64,000 nucleotides of DNA from Parvibaculum sp. (lineage in GTDB: Bacteria > Pseudomonadota > Alphaproteobacteria > Parvibaculales > Parvibaculaceae). Positions 35,601-49,094 of this stretch are shown in pieces; position 1 is the first letter of the stretch; each line of letters opens with the position of its first letter. The translations under genes and the position numbers were made by a program. A model generated the notes under the pieces. That model saw only the letters and a program-made list of their open reading frames with translations, was not told where the DNA came from and searched no databases. The stretch is taken from contig NZ_JAHBYN010000001.1 in NCBI RefSeq assembly GCF_019635935.1, positions 2,229,501 through 2,293,500 of the forward strand. Reading direction: 5' to 3'.

Positions 35601-36117
35601 CCTCATCCACCGCCTGCTCGAAACCCTGCCGGAAATTGCTCCCGAACGGCAGCGCGAGGCGGCGGCACGCTATCTGGCGCTGCCCGCGCATGGGCTCGAT
35701 GAGGCGGCACGCGAGGAGATTGCGGACGCGGTTTTCCGTGTACTGAACGATCGGAAGTTTGCGGCCATCTTCGCGCCCGGCAGCCGCGCCGAGACGCCGG
35801 TCGCCGGCATGATCGATTTCGGCGGCGAGGCATTTCCGGTCACCGGCCAGATCGACCGTCTCTGCGTTGCGGACGATCAGGTGATGATCGTCGACTACAA
35901 GACGAATCGCCCGCCGCCCGCGACGCTGGCGGAGGTTGCACCCGCTTATGTGGCGCAAATGGCCGCCTATCGCGCGGTGCTGGCGCGCGTTTATCCGGGC
36001 CGTAAAGTGCGTTGCGCCCTTTTGTGGACGGACGGTCCGACGTTAATGGAATTGCCCGCCGAAATGCTGGAGAATGCGCTGAAACCTGCAGCTTCCGCGA
36101 CAAAGCGCGCGCCTTGA
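32641..36117 (+). CDS. addA: Double-strand break repair helicase AddA
   Basis: 1158 aa UvrD-family helicase/nuclease from ATG 32641, overlapping the addB stop by 4 bp. Walker A ANAGSGKT at residues 33-40, motif Ia CLTFTKAAAAEM, Walker B LVDEAQDTSP, motif III GDEKQSIFSFQGA, VHGAKGLEAEIVF (motif V) and LLYVAMTRARDRL (motif VI). The C-terminal nuclease has MIVDYKTNRPP. It provides ATP-driven unwinding and one of the two nuclease activities of AddAB. Confidence 0.97.
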   Translation: MTKARAPSPGKSPGADDAQRRASDPEASVWVSANAGSGKTHALTTRVARLLLAGNAPERILCLTFTKAAAAEMSARLYKRLGDWAMMDDKTLAAEIRGIESDPPDAATLKDARKLFARAIETPGGLKIQTIHAFCERLLGRFPLEAGVPPHFDILDERAATELMAEVRDAVLRRAGTEEGTALSAALAHVVARVDELAFGNLLKEITTQRGNFSELMEGFGGLDGIRAALRHALSVGPDETVEGLRAAIADLPEAEMRAAAVALSGGAKTDVERAEILIGYLETSEDRTDAVEDYLSVFLTQKNEPRKSLMTAKSAGAHPQAAEVLYAEQQRILGLYGRMRAVAVAEATEAILTLAVAILDTFRDAKRARALLDYDDLISATRELLTRSRMAAWVLYKLDGGIDHILVDEAQDTSPDQWDVIAALADEFLAGHGARERVRTVFAVGDEKQSIFSFQGADPARFDAMKRYFEKRVKAAKRKWDYVPLTRSFRSVPEVLSAVDKVFALAHARNGLTASGDIDDHIAFRAKDAGLVEIWPLEEPEEGEETVVWDAPLDYMTETAPMAKLAARIALTIRGWIDNGEILAGRGRPIRPGDILILVRRRNAFVAEMVRHLKEQGIAVAGADRMVLTEQLAVMDLLALAHFVLLPDDDLTLATVLKSPLVGLTEDELFDLAYDRKGRLWRALQDKAKGNARYAAAEVLLADLLARADFEPPYEFFAHVLAEKGRERLLARLGPDAADPIDELLSLALEFERRHAPSLEVFVHWVERGAAEIKRDMDQGRDEVRVMTVHGAKGLEAEIVFMPDTCAAPGGAHDPALLELPLPNDGPKLLLWPVRKKDEDEVSAIAREGHRRVQADEYRRLLYVAMTRARDRLYVAGYRGINPPPPDCWYELVCEALLPEAQDALHADGGPVWRIEGRQQRKPEPETEAAGVPAPALPDWARRAAAAEPRPSRPLAPSRLPPEGMAEPAPVSPRSGDATHRFQRGSLIHRLLETLPEIAPERQREAAARYLALPAHGLDEAAREEIADAVFRVLNDRKFAAIFAPGSRAETPVAGMIDFGGEAFPVTGQIDRLCVADDQVMIVDYKTNRPPPATLAEVAPAYVAQMAAYRAVLARVYPGRKVRCALLWTDGPTLMELPAEMLENALKPAASATKRAP

Positions 36118-36237
36118 CCTTGGCGGGGTGCGTTCCTAGATTTGAGGCACGTTGAATTTGTACCCCTCGTATCCGCGCCCCCGGTGGCGCGCGGGTCCGC
36201 CCCGGTAAAAACAGGGCAGGGCCAGGAAAGGAAGAAG

Positions 36238-36558
36238 ATGGCGACCAACAAAGTGACCGACCAATCCTTCGAGAGCGACGTGCTGGATGCGTCCGGCCCG
36301 GTTCTGGTCGATTTCTGGGCGGAGTGGTGCGGCCCCTGCAAGCAGATCGGCCCGGCGCTGGAAGAAATCGCCAAGGATTATGGCGGCAAGCTGACGATCG
36401 CGAAGATCAACATCGACGAGAATCCGAACGTGCCGACGAAATACGGCGTGCGCGGCATCCCGACGCTGATGATCTTCAAGGACGGTCAGGTGGCCGCAAC
36501 AAAGGTCGGCGCGCTGCCCAAGGGCAAAATCGTCGAGTGGATCGACAGCGCGCTCTGA
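36238..36558 (+). CDS. trxA: Thioredoxin
   Basis: 106 aa cytosolic disulphide reductant. Active site WCGPCK (about residues 30-35), the cis-proline motif RGIPTLMIF, and the usual length. Start at ATG 36238 behind AGGAAAGGAAG; an upstream ATG at 36142 adds non-homologous sequence. It ends the addAB-trxA run and has its own terminator. Confidence 0.97.
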   Translation: MATNKVTDQSFESDVLDASGPVLVDFWAEWCGPCKQIGPALEEIAKDYGGKLTIAKINIDENPNVPTKYGVRGIPTLMIFKDGQVAATKVGALPKGKIVEWIDSAL

Positions 36559-36579
36559 TCGTTTCCGCTGAAATTGTCG

Positions 36580-36610
36580 AAAGGCCGGTTCGGAAAGGAC
36601 CGGCCTTTTT
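36580..36610. terminator. Intrinsic terminator between trxA and folC
   Basis: Ten-base-pair stem AAAGGCCGGT/ACCGGCCTTT with a 9-nt loop and a T-run on the plus side. Because folC converges from the right, it can stop transcripts from both sides. Confidence 0.88.
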
Positions 36611-36625
36611 CATGCACGATTTTTC

Positions 36626-37948
36626 TTACGCATGATCACGAAGAATGTGCCCGGCGAGATAGAGCGAACCGCAGATGAGAGCGCGGGGGCCCGCGCGGCC
36701 GGCGTCGACAACCGCCCGTGCAATGGCGCTTTCGAGCGAGACGGCGGGCGTTGCGTCGAGCCCGGCGGCGCGCGCCGCCTCGGCAAGTTTTTCGGCCGGC
36801 AGCGAAGCTGGCGCGTCCGGGATCGTCACCGTTTCGACATGCGCGGCGAGCCCCGCGAAAGGCGCAAAGAAGCCCGCCGCGTCTTTCGTGTCGAGCATGC
36901 CGGCGACAAGCACCAGCGGCTTCGGATCGCGCGCGGCAAGATCGGCCATGGTTTCGGCGACGGCGCGTCCGGCGGCGGGATTGTGGCCGCCATCGAGCCA
37001 GATATCGCTCTCCTTCGGCAACAGCGCGATCAGCGGCCCGCGCGTCAGCCGCTGCAGGCGCGCCGGCCAATCGGCACGGGAAAGTCCGTCGGCGATTGCC
37101 GCGCGATCGAGCGGCAGGATGCCGGACTGACGCAACGCGCAAATCGCGATGCCCGCATTGTCGATCTGGTGGCGGCCCGCAAGGCGCGGCAGCGGCAGAT
37201 CGAGAAGGCCGGCCTCATCCTGATAGACAAGCGCGCCCGCTTCCTCATGGGCGGTGAAATCCTGACCGTGAATGAAGAGCTTCGTGCCGGTCTTCTCGGC
37301 CGCCATTTCGATGGCGACGCGCGCCTCGTCGGGCTGCGGGCCGATGATGGCGGGTGCGCCGCGTTTCAGGATGCCGGCCTTCTCCGCCGCGATCAGCGCA
37401 ATCGTGTCGCCGAGAAAGGCCTGATGATCGAGGTCGACCGGCGTGATGACCGATATGGCCGGTCTCTCAACCACGTTGGTCGTGTCGAGACGCCCGCCCA
37501 TGCCGACCTCGAGGATCAGCGCATCGGCAGGTGCACGCGAGAAAGCGAGCAGCGCCGCGCAGGTGGTGATCTCGAAAAACGTGATCGGCGCGCCGTCATT
37601 GGCGCGTTCGCATTCGTCGAGCAAGCCGGCAAGTGCCGGCTCCTCGATAAAGGCGCTTTGCGGCCGTCCGGCAAGTCGGATGCGTTCGTGAAAGCGTACA
37701 AGATGCGGCGAGGTGTAGCTGTGAACGGCATAGCCGCCCGCTTCGAGGCAAGCACGCAGATAGGCGGCAACCGAACCCTTGCCGTTGGTTCCGGCGATGT
37801 GGAAGACCGGCGGCAAGGCGCGCTCGGGATGGCCAAGCGCGGCGAGCAGCCGCCATGTGCGGTCGAGCGAAAGGTCGATCAGCTTCGGATGAAGGCCGGT
37901 CAACCGATCGAGAATGACGTCGCTGGCGGCGAGGATCTTTTCGTTCAC
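36626..37948 (-). CDS. folC: Bifunctional folylpolyglutamate synthase/dihydrofolate synthase
   Basis: 440 aa Mur-ligase-fold enzyme that adds glutamate to dihydropteroate and to reduced folates. ATP site [12 protein letters not shown] (near residues 50-61), [13 protein letters not shown] (catalytic Glu region), and [11 protein letters not shown] near the C-terminal domain. GTG start, overlapping the accD stop by 4 bp (GTGA). The accD-folC pairing after trpA is a well-known conserved order in Proteobacteria. Confidence 0.96.
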   Translation of the reverse strand: MNEKILAASDVILDRLTGLHPKLIDLSLDRTWRLLAALGHPERALPPVFHIAGTNGKGSVAAYLRACLEAGGYAVHSYTSPHLVRFHERIRLAGRPQSAFIEEPALAGLLDECERANDGAPITFFEITTCAALLAFSRAPADALILEVGMGGRLDTTNVVERPAISVITPVDLDHQAFLGDTIALIAAEKAGILKRGAPAIIGPQPDEARVAIEMAAEKTGTKLFIHGQDFTAHEEAGALVYQDEAGLLDLPLPRLAGRHQIDNAGIAICALRQSGILPLDRAAIADGLSRADWPARLQRLTRGPLIALLPKESDIWLDGGHNPAAGRAVAETMADLAARDPKPLVLVAGMLDTKDAAGFFAPFAGLAAHVETVTIPDAPASLPAEKLAEAARAAGLDATPAVSLESAIARAVVDAGRAGPRALICGSLYLAGHILRDHA

Positions 37949-38856
37949 GGCGCCGGCGCGGGCAACGTCGCCGGCACATTGGTGCCGGCCTGCCGCGTGT
38001 TGCGCGGCCGATGCGTCATCAGCCGGACGATGCGCGCCAGCGTCTCCTTCATCTTGTGGCGATGGACGATCATGTCGACCATGCCATGCTCGAACTGGAA
38101 TTCGGCAAGCTGGAAGTCGGCCGGCAGTTTTTCGCGGATCGTCTGCTCGATGACGCGACGGCCCGAAAAGCCGATCAGCGCTTTCGGCTCGGCAATCTGG
38201 ATATCGCCCAGCATCGCATAGGATGCGAGAACGCCGCCGGTGGTCGGGTCGGTCAGAACGACGATAAACGGAAGCCCCGCCTCGCGCAGGAGCTGGATCG
38301 CAACCGTCGTGCGCGGCATCTGCATCAGCGACAGGATACCTTCCTGCATCCGTGCGCCGCCGGCGGCGGTAAAGAGAATATAGGGGGCCTTCTTCTCGAG
38401 TGCCGTCTCGGCGCCGCGAATGATCGCTTCGCCGGCGGCCATGCCGAGCGAGCCGCCCATGAAAGAGAAGTCCTCGACCGCAACCACCGTCTCGACACCG
38501 TCAAGCGGTCCATGCGCGACCGTCACGGCGTCGTCGCGGCCGGTCTTGCTGCGCGCTTCCTTCAGGCGGTCGGGATATTTCTTCTGGTCACGAAACTTCA
38601 GTGGATCGAGCGTCACACCGTCCACCGGTACCGTCTGGTAGTCGGCATTGTCGAAAATCGAAGCGAGGCGCTCCTTGGTGCCGAGGCGCAAATGGTGATC
38701 GCATGCAGGACAGACGCGCATTGCCGCGTCGAGATCGCGGTGGAAGATCATCTCGCCGCAATTGCCGCATTTGTGCCAGAGATTGTCGGGCGTCTGCTCG
38801 CGCTTCTTGAAAACCCGCTGGATTTTCGGCCGGACGACATTGTTGATCCAGTTCAT
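37945..38856 (-). CDS. accD: Acetyl-CoA carboxylase carboxyltransferase subunit beta
   Basis: 303 aa. N-terminal zinc ribbon with Cys30, Cys33, Cys49 and Cys52, then the carboxyltransferase domain with [12 protein letters not shown] and the [12 protein letters not shown] C-terminal region. It forms the alpha2-beta2 transferase that makes malonyl-CoA; accA is not in this window. It follows trpA after 12 bp and is coupled to folC. Confidence 0.97.
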   Translation of the reverse strand: MNWINNVVRPKIQRVFKKREQTPDNLWHKCGNCGEMIFHRDLDAAMRVCPACDHHLRLGTKERLASIFDNADYQTVPVDGVTLDPLKFRDQKKYPDRLKEARSKTGRDDAVTVAHGPLDGVETVVAVEDFSFMGGSLGMAAGEAIIRGAETALEKKAPYILFTAAGGARMQEGILSLMQMPRTTVAIQLLREAGLPFIVVLTDPTTGGVLASYAMLGDIQIAEPKALIGFSGRRVIEQTIREKLPADFQLAEFQFEHGMVDMIVHRHKMKETLARIVRLMTHRPRNTRQAGTNVPATLPAPAP

Positions 38857-38868
38857 GGGCTCTTCCCT

Positions 38869-39704
38869 TTATTCTGCGGCGGTGGCGCGCGCCCCGTGGA
38901 CGCCGTCGGCAAGCTGGCGCACGAAAGCGAGAACGCGTTCGGCCGCACCCGGATTAACCCGGCCTTGCGCGTCGATCTCGGCGGCAATGGCGTCTACGAT
39001 GGCCGAACCGACCACGGCACCATCGGCGTTGCGGGCGATCTCGGCCGCTTGCTCAGGCGTGCGGATGCCGAAGCCGACAGCGACCGGCAACGATGTGTGG
39101 CGCTTGATGCGCGCGACCGCCGCCGCGACATTGCGCGCCTCGGGGCTTGCCGAGCCTGTAATGCCGTTGATGGAGACGTAGTAGACGAAGCCCGACGTAT
39201 TGGCGAGGACCGCCGGAAGGCGCCGGTCGTCTGTCGTCGGCGTCGCGAGACGAATGAAATTGAGGCCCGCGCGCATCGCGGGTTCGCAGAGCTCGTCGTC
39301 TTCTTCCGGCGGTAGGTCGACCACGATCAGTCCGTCGACGCCGGCTTCGACCGCGCGGGAAAGGAACAAGTCGACGCCCATGTGGTAGATCGGATTGTAA
39401 TAGCCCATCAGCACGATCGGGGTGTCGCCGTCGCTGGTGCGGAAGCGGCGCACGAGTTCGAGCGTCTTCATCATGCTGGCGCCCGCTTTCAGCGCGCGCT
39501 GTGTCGAGGCCTGGATCGCCGGCCCGTCGGCCATCGGATCGGTGAAAGGCATGCCGAGTTCGATCACGTCGGCCCCGGCGCCGGGCAGGCCTTTCAGGAT
39601 CGCCAGCGTCGTGTCGAAATCGGGATCGCCGGCGGTGATGAAGGTGATGAAGCCCGCGCGGGCTTCCGCGTTCAGCCGCGCGAAGCGTTTGTCGAGCCGC
39701 GTCG

Positions 39705-39708
<4 letters not shown>
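38869..39708 (-). CDS. trpA: Tryptophan synthase alpha chain
   Basis: 279 aa from GTG 39706-39708, whose last bases overlap the trpB stop (GTGA). Cleaves indole-3-glycerol phosphate to indole and glyceraldehyde 3-phosphate. Catalytic residues sit in [12 protein letters not shown] (Glu) and in the [13 protein letters not shown] loop (Asp). A longer in-frame start would run into trpB and is rejected. It functions with trpB as an alpha2-beta2 channelled complex. Confidence 0.96.
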
Positions 39709-40922
<1,214 letters not shown>

Positions 40923-40957
40923 GCTCGAACTTTCTCTTTCAACAACCGGCGCTGCCG

Positions 40958-41605
40958 TCAGGCGGCTTTCGCTGCGCGAATAAAGGCTTCGATCGCGGCC
41001 GGATCCTTCTGTCCCGGCGCGCTTTCGACGCCGGATGAAACATCGACCGCTTCGGCGCCGGTAATGCGGATCGCCTCGGCGACATTTTCAGCGTTAAGCC
41101 CGCCCGAAAGCATCCAGGGCATTTCCGGCCGATGGCCTGCGATCAGCGACCAATCGAAAGCCAGGCCGTTTCCGCCCGGCAGCGCGCCTGCCATAGATTT
41201 AGGTGGTTTGGCGTCGAACAGCAACAAATCGGCGGAATCTCGGTAAATAGCGGCGCGAAGCGGGTCTTCCGGTCCGGCAACGCCGATCACCTTCATCAGG
41301 GTCAGACCAAAGCGCGCCTTGAGATAGACGAGCCGTTCCGGCGTTTCCTCGCCGTGAAGCTGCAGCATGTCGGGTTTGAGCGCCTCGACGACGGCGTCGA
41401 GCGTCCGGTCGTCGGCATCGACGGTGAAGGCGACCTTGAGCACGGACGAGGGAACATGTGTTGCAAGCGCTGCGGCCTGTTCATAGGTCAGATGGCGCGG
41501 GCTCTTCGGATAGAAGGCGAAACCCAGATAGTCGGCACCGGCATCGACCGATGCCCGGATGGTTTCCGGCGTCGAGAGACCGCAGATTTTTACGCGAACG
41601 GTCAT
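40958..41605 (-). CDS. trpF: Phosphoribosylanthranilate isomerase
   Basis: 215 aa TIM-barrel enzyme that isomerises phosphoribosylanthranilate to CdRP. N-terminal [11 protein letters not shown] carries the catalytic Cys; QLHGEE and the phosphate-binding SGGLNAENV are present, and DVSSGVES ends the barrel. It sits 6 bp after pyrF, so pyrF-trpF-trpB-trpA are probably one transcript. Confidence 0.96.
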   Translation of the reverse strand: MTVRVKICGLSTPETIRASVDAGADYLGFAFYPKSPRHLTYEQAAALATHVPSSVLKVAFTVDADDRTLDAVVEALKPDMLQLHGEETPERLVYLKARFGLTLMKVIGVAGPEDPLRAAIYRDSADLLLFDAKPPKSMAGALPGGNGLAFDWSLIAGHRPEMPWMLSGGLNAENVAEAIRITGAEAVDVSSGVESAPGQKDPAAIEAFIRAAKAA

Positions 41606-41611
41606 CGCCGG

Positions 41612-42313
41612 TCACGCCGCCAGAGATCTGACGATTTCATCGGCCGCCGCGCGCGGATCGCCCGCGCCGGTGATCGGTCGGCCGATGACGAGCACGTCGG
41701 CGCCGAGCGCCAGCGCTTCGGTCGGCGTCATCACGCGCTTCTGGTCGCCGATGGCGCTCCCGGCGGGACGAAGGCCCGGCACAATCAGTTTGAAGTCGCG
41801 CCCGAGATCGCGCCGCAGCATTTCGATTTCATGCGCCGAGCAGACGACGCCGTCGAGCCCGGCACCGGCGGCAAGCCCCGCGAGCCGGCGCACCTGGTCG
41901 GAGGCCGTGCCGCCGACGCCGGTTGCCGCAAGGTCGCTTTCGTCGAGGCTTGTCAGCAGCGTGACACCGACGATGAGCGGACGGCGGTCGCCCGCTTCGC
42001 GCGCGGCTTCGGCCGCGGCGCGCATCATCGCGCTGCCGCCTGCCGTATGGATGTTGACGATGGCGGGCTCGAGCGGCAGCACCGCGCGAATGCCGCCGGC
42101 GACCGTGTTGGGAATGTCGTGGAGCTTCAGGTCGAGAAAGATCGGCAGACCCGCCTCGGCGACCGCCCGGTAGCCGGCAGGCCCATGCGCGTTGAAAAAC
42201 TCCATGCCGATCTTGGCGCCGCCGACGCTGCCCTTGAGGCCGCGCGCCAAGGCCACCGCGCGGGTAACGTCGGTCGTGTCGAGGGCGCAGAAAATCGGAT
42301 TTCCGGGTATCAT
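41612..42313 (-). CDS. pyrF: Orotidine 5'-phosphate decarboxylase
   Basis: 233 aa, decarboxylates OMP to UMP. The catalytic Lys/Asp set is in FLDLKLHDIPNT; the phosphate-binding end VIGRPITGAGDP is complete. It lies between lapA and trpF in a run of same-strand genes, 60 bp after lapA. Normal length for the bacterial type. Confidence 0.96.
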   Translation of the reverse strand: MIPGNPIFCALDTTDVTRAVALARGLKGSVGGAKIGMEFFNAHGPAGYRAVAEAGLPIFLDLKLHDIPNTVAGGIRAVLPLEPAIVNIHTAGGSAMMRAAAEAAREAGDRRPLIVGVTLLTSLDESDLAATGVGGTASDQVRRLAGLAAGAGLDGVVCSAHEIEMLRRDLGRDFKLIVPGLRPAGSAIGDQKRVMTPTEALALGADVLVIGRPITGAGDPRAAADEIVRSLAA

Positions 42314-42373
42314 CGAACCATGTCCATGTCTTTGGCCGCCTTATAGCAGATCGGGGCCGCAAGGGGACCGGAT

Positions 42374-42664
42374 TTAGTCGCCGTCGGCGTTCCGGAGCGC
42401 CGGCAGGCCGCCGCCCGCCGGGGCCGCCGCCTTGATGCGCGCCGCCTTTCGCCGCGCCTGCGCCCAGGCGCCGAAGCCGCCGGCCAGAATGCCGAAAAGC
42501 ACCGAAACCAGCACAATCAGGAACAGCGGAACGTCGATGCCGAGCGCCGGGGTTTCGGGGTCGAACGGATCGAGGCTGAAGGTCACGGTCGACCGGTTGG
42601 CGACCGCCAGCACCATCGCAAGGAGAACGACGGGCGGCAGCAATATCCAGCGCAGGAGTTTCAC
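42374..42664 (-). CDS. lapA: LapA-domain membrane protein (DUF1049)
   Basis: 96 aa with two membrane helices (about 5-22 and 45-70) and a basic cytoplasmic tail, the LapA/YciS pattern. In enterics LapA works with LapB in controlling lipopolysaccharide synthesis via LpxC turnover; lapB is not adjacent here, so only the family is assigned. GTG start. The lapA-ihfB neighbourhood downstream of rpsA is widely conserved. Confidence 0.75.
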   Translation of the reverse strand: MKLLRWILLPPVVLLAMVLAVANRSTVTFSLDPFDPETPALGIDVPLFLIVLVSVLFGILAGGFGAWAQARRKAARIKAAAPAGGGLPALRNADGD

Positions 42665-42713
42665 GCGTTCTGTCCCGAAATCAGGGCGTCGGCCGGCGCG
42701 GACGATGCCGGGA

Positions 42714-43043
42714 TCAATCGTCGTCGCCGTCGTCCGCCGCCATCAGCTTGTCGTCCGAAATATCGGCATTGTTGAGGCGCTCGCGCAATTCCTTGCCCGT
42801 CTTGAAGAAGGGCACCGACTTTTCCTCGACGTGAACGGGTTCGCCGGTGCGCGGGTTGCGGCCGGTGCGTGCCGGGCGGCTTTTGACCGAAAAGGCGCCG
42901 AAACCGCGCAGTTCAACCCGGTCCCCGCGCGCCAGCGCCGCGCTGATCTCGTCGAAGATCGTGCTGACGATGCGCTCGACATCGCGCTGGTAGAGATGCG
43001 GATTGGCCTGGGCCAGGCGGGCGACGAGTTCCGATTTGATCAT
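42714..43043 (-). CDS. ihfB: Integration host factor subunit beta
   Basis: 109 aa HU/IHF-family DNA-bending protein from ATG 43041-43043. It starts [11 protein letters not shown], has the DNA-intercalating arm region [20 protein letters not shown], and ends in an acidic ADDGDDD tail longer than in E. coli. A frame extension upstream to 43103 is not family-like. It is one half of IHF; ihfA is elsewhere. Placement after rpsA and sppA fits the standard order. Confidence 0.93.
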   Translation of the reverse strand: MIKSELVARLAQANPHLYQRDVERIVSTIFDEISAALARGDRVELRGFGAFSVKSRPARTGRNPRTGEPVHVEEKSVPFFKTGKELRERLNNADISDDKLMAADDGDDD

Positions 43044-43113
43044 GTGCTTGCGTCCCCCGGCATGCCTCGCGCTGCGTCGTCGACCGTCACCGGAAACGGC
43101 CATGACTCTCCCC

Positions 43114-44058
43114 TTATTGGCGGTCAGGTTGCCAAACGCTTGTCAGACCGTCAAGTGTAAGTCTTTTTGTTTGCTGTGTTTTTCCGGCCACGACCTCGCC
43201 GGCGACGATGATGGCCTCGCCCAGCGTCCGCCCCGCAAAGCCGGCGATGCCGAGATTGGGATAGGCCGGTTGCCATGTCTGCACCGGCAGGTCCGCGTCG
43301 AGCCCATGCGTCTCGACAAGCCAGGCGATCGCCTGTTCCTCGCTGCCGATCTCGTCGACGAGCCCGTTTTCGACCGCCTGCCAGCCGGTATAGACACGGC
43401 CGTCGCCGATACGCCGCGCCGTCGCTTCGTCCATGCCGCGCCGTTCGACGACGAGGCGCAGGAACCAGTCATAGGAACTGTCGATGAGGTCCTTGGTCAC
43501 GCGCAGCGATTCCGGGCTCGGCTTGTGAAACGGGCTCGGCTCGGCCTTGAGGGGTGCCGATTTGACCTCGCGCATCTCGATGCCGACATATTTCAGCAGC
43601 TCCTCGAGCTGAGCCCACTGGAAGATCACGCCGATGGAACCGGTGATCGTGTTGCCGCGGGCGACGATGCGGTCGGCCGACATGGCGACGATATAGCCGC
43701 CGGAGGCCGCGACCGTTCCGAGGACCGCGACAACGGGCTTTTCCTCGGCAACGCGGCGCACGGCTTCGTAGAGCGCCTCGGCGCCGGTCGTTGTGCCGCC
43801 CGGACTGTCGATGGCGAGGATCACCGCCTTGACGCGCGGGTCCCTGGCGATCTTGTCGAGCATTTCGCGCTGTATGCGATCGTCGACGACAATGCCGCCG
43901 ATCTCGACGCGGGCGATATGCGACCGGGCGGGCCAGCCGCGCTCGGCCAACAGCGCGACAAGCGCCACCGCCACGGCGAGAACCGCGCCAACACGCCAAA
44001 AAAACAGGCGGCGCTTCAAACGCCGCCTGTCCGTCAATGTATCTGCATCGAGCGACAC
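43114..44058 (-). CDS. sppA: Signal peptide peptidase SppA (short form)
   Basis: 314 aa membrane-bound serine protease that degrades cleaved signal peptides. One N-terminal membrane helix (about residues 18-40) precedes a ClpP-like domain. Nucleophile region [17 protein letters not shown] and the [10 protein letters not shown] loop are present. GTG start at 44058. Oddly, an intrinsic-terminator-like hairpin with a seven-T tail lies within its first 20 codons (43998-44030), which may attenuate read-through from rpsA. Confidence 0.92.
   Translation of the reverse strand: MSLDADTLTDRRRLKRRLFFWRVGAVLAVAVALVALLAERGWPARSHIARVEIGGIVVDDRIQREMLDKIARDPRVKAVILAIDSPGGTTTGAEALYEAVRRVAEEKPVVAVLGTVAASGGYIVAMSADRIVARGNTITGSIGVIFQWAQLEELLKYVGIEMREVKSAPLKAEPSPFHKPSPESLRVTKDLIDSSYDWFLRLVVERRGMDEATARRIGDGRVYTGWQAVENGLVDEIGSEEQAIAWLVETHGLDADLPVQTWQPAYPNLGIAGFAGRTLGEAIIVAGEVVAGKTQQTKRLTLDGLTSVWQPDRQ
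43998..44030 (-). terminator. Terminator hairpin inside the sppA 5' coding region
   Basis: On the minus strand ACAGGCGGCG pairs with CGCCGCCTGT around a TTTGAAG loop, followed by seven T residues. It lies 108 bp past the rpsA stop but after the only usable sppA start, so it is translated. It may work as an rpsA terminator relieved by ribosomes on sppA. Confidence 0.7.
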
Positions 44059-44137
44059 GAGGTTTGCCCTCCGGACAGGACGAAATCAGGGCCGGAGCTT
44101 AGCGCGGCGGACGGGGCTTGTCGCCCCGCCCGTCGCC

Positions 44138-45847
44138 TCATTTGTCGTCCGTGTTGGCCTTGTTGAGCGCGGCACCCAGAATGTCGCCCAGCGACGCGCC
44201 GGAATCCGACGAGCCATACTGTGCCACGGCTTCCTTTTCTTCGGCGATTTCGAGCGCCTTGATCGAAAGCTGGATCTTGCGGGCCGCACGGTCGAACTGC
44301 GTGACGCGCGCGTCGATCTTGTCGCCAACCGAGAAACGCTCCGGCCGTTGGTCGGCACGATCGCGGGCAAGCTCGGCGCGGCGGATGAAGGCCGACATGT
44401 CGTCGGCGCCGACGGTGACCTCGAGACCGTTCTCGGTGACGCCGGTCACGGTGCAGGTCACGACCGCACCTTTGCGGATGTCGCCGAGTGCTTCCATCGG
44501 GTCGCCCGAAAGCTGCTTGATGCCGAGCGAGATGCGCTCCTTCTCGGTGTCGACATCGAGCACGACCGCCTTCACGACCTGACCCTTCTGGAAGTCGGCC
44601 ATCGCTTCTTCGCCCGGACGGTTCCAGTCGAGATCGGACATATGCACCATGCCGTCCACATCGGCGTCGAGACCGATGAAGAGACCGAACTCGGTGATGT
44701 TCTTGATCTCGCCCTCGACCAGCGTGCCCGCGGGATACTTCTCGGCGAAGGTCGTCCAGGGATTGTCCATGCAGTGCTTGAGACCAAGCGAAATGCGGCG
44801 CTTCACCGGATCGACTTCTAGCACCATCACTTCGACTTCCTGCGAGGTCGAAACGATCTTGCCCGGATGCACGTTCTTCTTGGTCCAGCTCATTTCGGAG
44901 ACATGAACGAGGCCTTCGACGCCGGGCTCAAGCTCGACGAATGCACCGTAGTCGGTGATGTTGGTGACGCGCCCTTTGAAACGCGCCTCGAGCGGATACT
45001 TCGCCTCGACGCCTTCCCACGGATCGGCCTCGAGCTGCTTCATGCCGAGCGAGATGCGCTGCGTGTCGTGATTGACCTTGATGACCTGCACTTTCAGCGT
45101 CTGGCCGATCGACAGAACTTCGGTCGGATGGTTGACGCGGCGCCACGCGATGTCGGTGACATGCAGCAGGCCGTCGACGCCGCCGAGATCGACGAACGCG
45201 CCGTAGTCGGTGATGTTCTTGACGACACCCTCGAGCACCTGGCCTTCCTTGAGGTTCTCGACCAGTTCCTGACGCTGCTCGGCGCGGGTCTCTTCGAGCA
45301 CGGCGCGGCGCGAGACGACGATGTTGCCGCGGCGCTTGTCCATTTTCAGAATCTGGAAGGGCTGCGGAATGTTCATCAGCGGCGTCACATCGCGCACGGG
45401 GCGGATGTCGACCTGGCTGCCCGGAAGGAAGGCGACGGCGCCGTCGAGATCGACGGTGAAGCCGCCCTTCACGCGGCCGAAAATCTGGCCGTCGACGCGT
45501 TCCTGCTTCTCGAAGGCGACTTCGAGGCGGATCCAGCTTTCTTCGCGCTTGGCTTTTTCGCGGCTCAGCACCGCTTCGCCCATCGCGTTCTCGATGCGCT
45601 CGAGATAGACCTCGACGGTGTCGCCGACATTGATGTTGGCGGGCTTGCCGGGGGTCGCAAATTCCTTGAGGGCGACGCGGCCCTCGGTCTTCAGGCCGAC
45701 ATCGACGATGGCGAGATCGTTCTCGATGGCGACGACCGTCCCTTTGATGACGGAGCCTTCCTGCATGTTGCTTTCGGAAAAGGACTGCTCCAGCAGGGCG
45801 GCGAAATCTTCGCGGCTCGGATTGAGCGCGCTTGCGGTGTTAGCCAA
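44138..45847 (-). CDS. rpsA: 30S ribosomal protein S1
   Basis: 569 aa with six S1 RNA-binding domains. The repeat signature (NITDYGAFVEL or ...DLG) is clear in domains 3 and 4, and GVDGLLHVTD/GVEGLVHVSEMSW follow. Start is TTG at 45845-45847 with GGAGA 8 nt upstream. It delivers structured mRNAs to the 30S subunit. It follows aroA-cmk in the order conserved in most Proteobacteria. Confidence 0.97.
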   Translation of the reverse strand: MANTASALNPSREDFAALLEQSFSESNMQEGSVIKGTVVAIENDLAIVDVGLKTEGRVALKEFATPGKPANINVGDTVEVYLERIENAMGEAVLSREKAKREESWIRLEVAFEKQERVDGQIFGRVKGGFTVDLDGAVAFLPGSQVDIRPVRDVTPLMNIPQPFQILKMDKRRGNIVVSRRAVLEETRAEQRQELVENLKEGQVLEGVVKNITDYGAFVDLGGVDGLLHVTDIAWRRVNHPTEVLSIGQTLKVQVIKVNHDTQRISLGMKQLEADPWEGVEAKYPLEARFKGRVTNITDYGAFVELEPGVEGLVHVSEMSWTKKNVHPGKIVSTSQEVEVMVLEVDPVKRRISLGLKHCMDNPWTTFAEKYPAGTLVEGEIKNITEFGLFIGLDADVDGMVHMSDLDWNRPGEEAMADFQKGQVVKAVVLDVDTEKERISLGIKQLSGDPMEALGDIRKGAVVTCTVTGVTENGLEVTVGADDMSAFIRRAELARDRADQRPERFSVGDKIDARVTQFDRAARKIQLSIKALEIAEEKEAVAQYGSSDSGASLGDILGAALNKANTDDK

Positions 45848-46042
45848 TGTAAAAGTCTCCTGACGATGCTTTTATTCCGGCCGGCGGTTGGGTCCGCGGG
45901 TCTTCCCCCGAGATCGTGAAACGTCCGGGAGCATGTGGATTTGGGCGGTGTCGGTTAGAGGTTGAAACAACGCGGCACAGCCTGCGCGACTTCGTTCAAA
46001 CCAATGCGGAAAAGCGGCGCCGCCCGGAGGGCGAAAACGCGA

Positions 46043-48602
<2,560 letters not shown>

Positions 48603-48658
48603 ATTGACGGCACGGCGGAACGCCGCGGCGGCGCGGCCTGTCCGGCATCAAGTTTTTC

Positions 48659-48687
48659 TTGATCGCCGGGGGGAGCAGCCCTAAGTT
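48659..48687 (+). promoter_or_regulatory. Probable promoter of tRNA-Ala
   Basis: TTGATC (48659-48664), 17-bp spacer, TAAGTT (48682-48687), with transcription expected about 40 bp before the tRNA 5' end. Confidence 0.4.
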
Positions 48688-48733
48688 CCGCCACCGCTGG
48701 CGCGAGGACCCATCCCCGCGCCGGATACAAGGC

Positions 48734-48809
<76 letters not shown>

Positions 48810-49050
48810 ATCCTCTCCTAGCAAAACGACGACCGCCAGGGCGTCTCCGGAAAGTGTCCGTACTTTCGGGGGCTTGCCGCGCAGTTCTGCATCGCGAGCA
48901 CACACAGAGACGCTGACAGTTGCGGGATTCGGCGCTGTTTCGGAGCCGTTTCTCCAGGTGGCTTCGAACTGGTCCGCTTCAGGCGTTTCCGATGCACAGT
49001 GATGCAGCGGTGCATCAGCGTGGTTGGCTGAAAATGACGCTGAACGAAGA

Positions 49051-49072
49051 CGCCCGCGCCTCGGCGCGGGCG
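49051..49072. terminator. GC-rich hairpin downstream of the serine recombinase
   Basis: Perfect 10-bp stem CGCCCGCGCC/GGCGCGGGCG with a 2-nt loop, but no U-tract. It sits 23 bp past the recombinase stop. The rest of 48810-49094 shows no gene. Confidence 0.4.
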
Positions 49073-49094
49073 TGACTGTCTGAGGATCGTGCAC

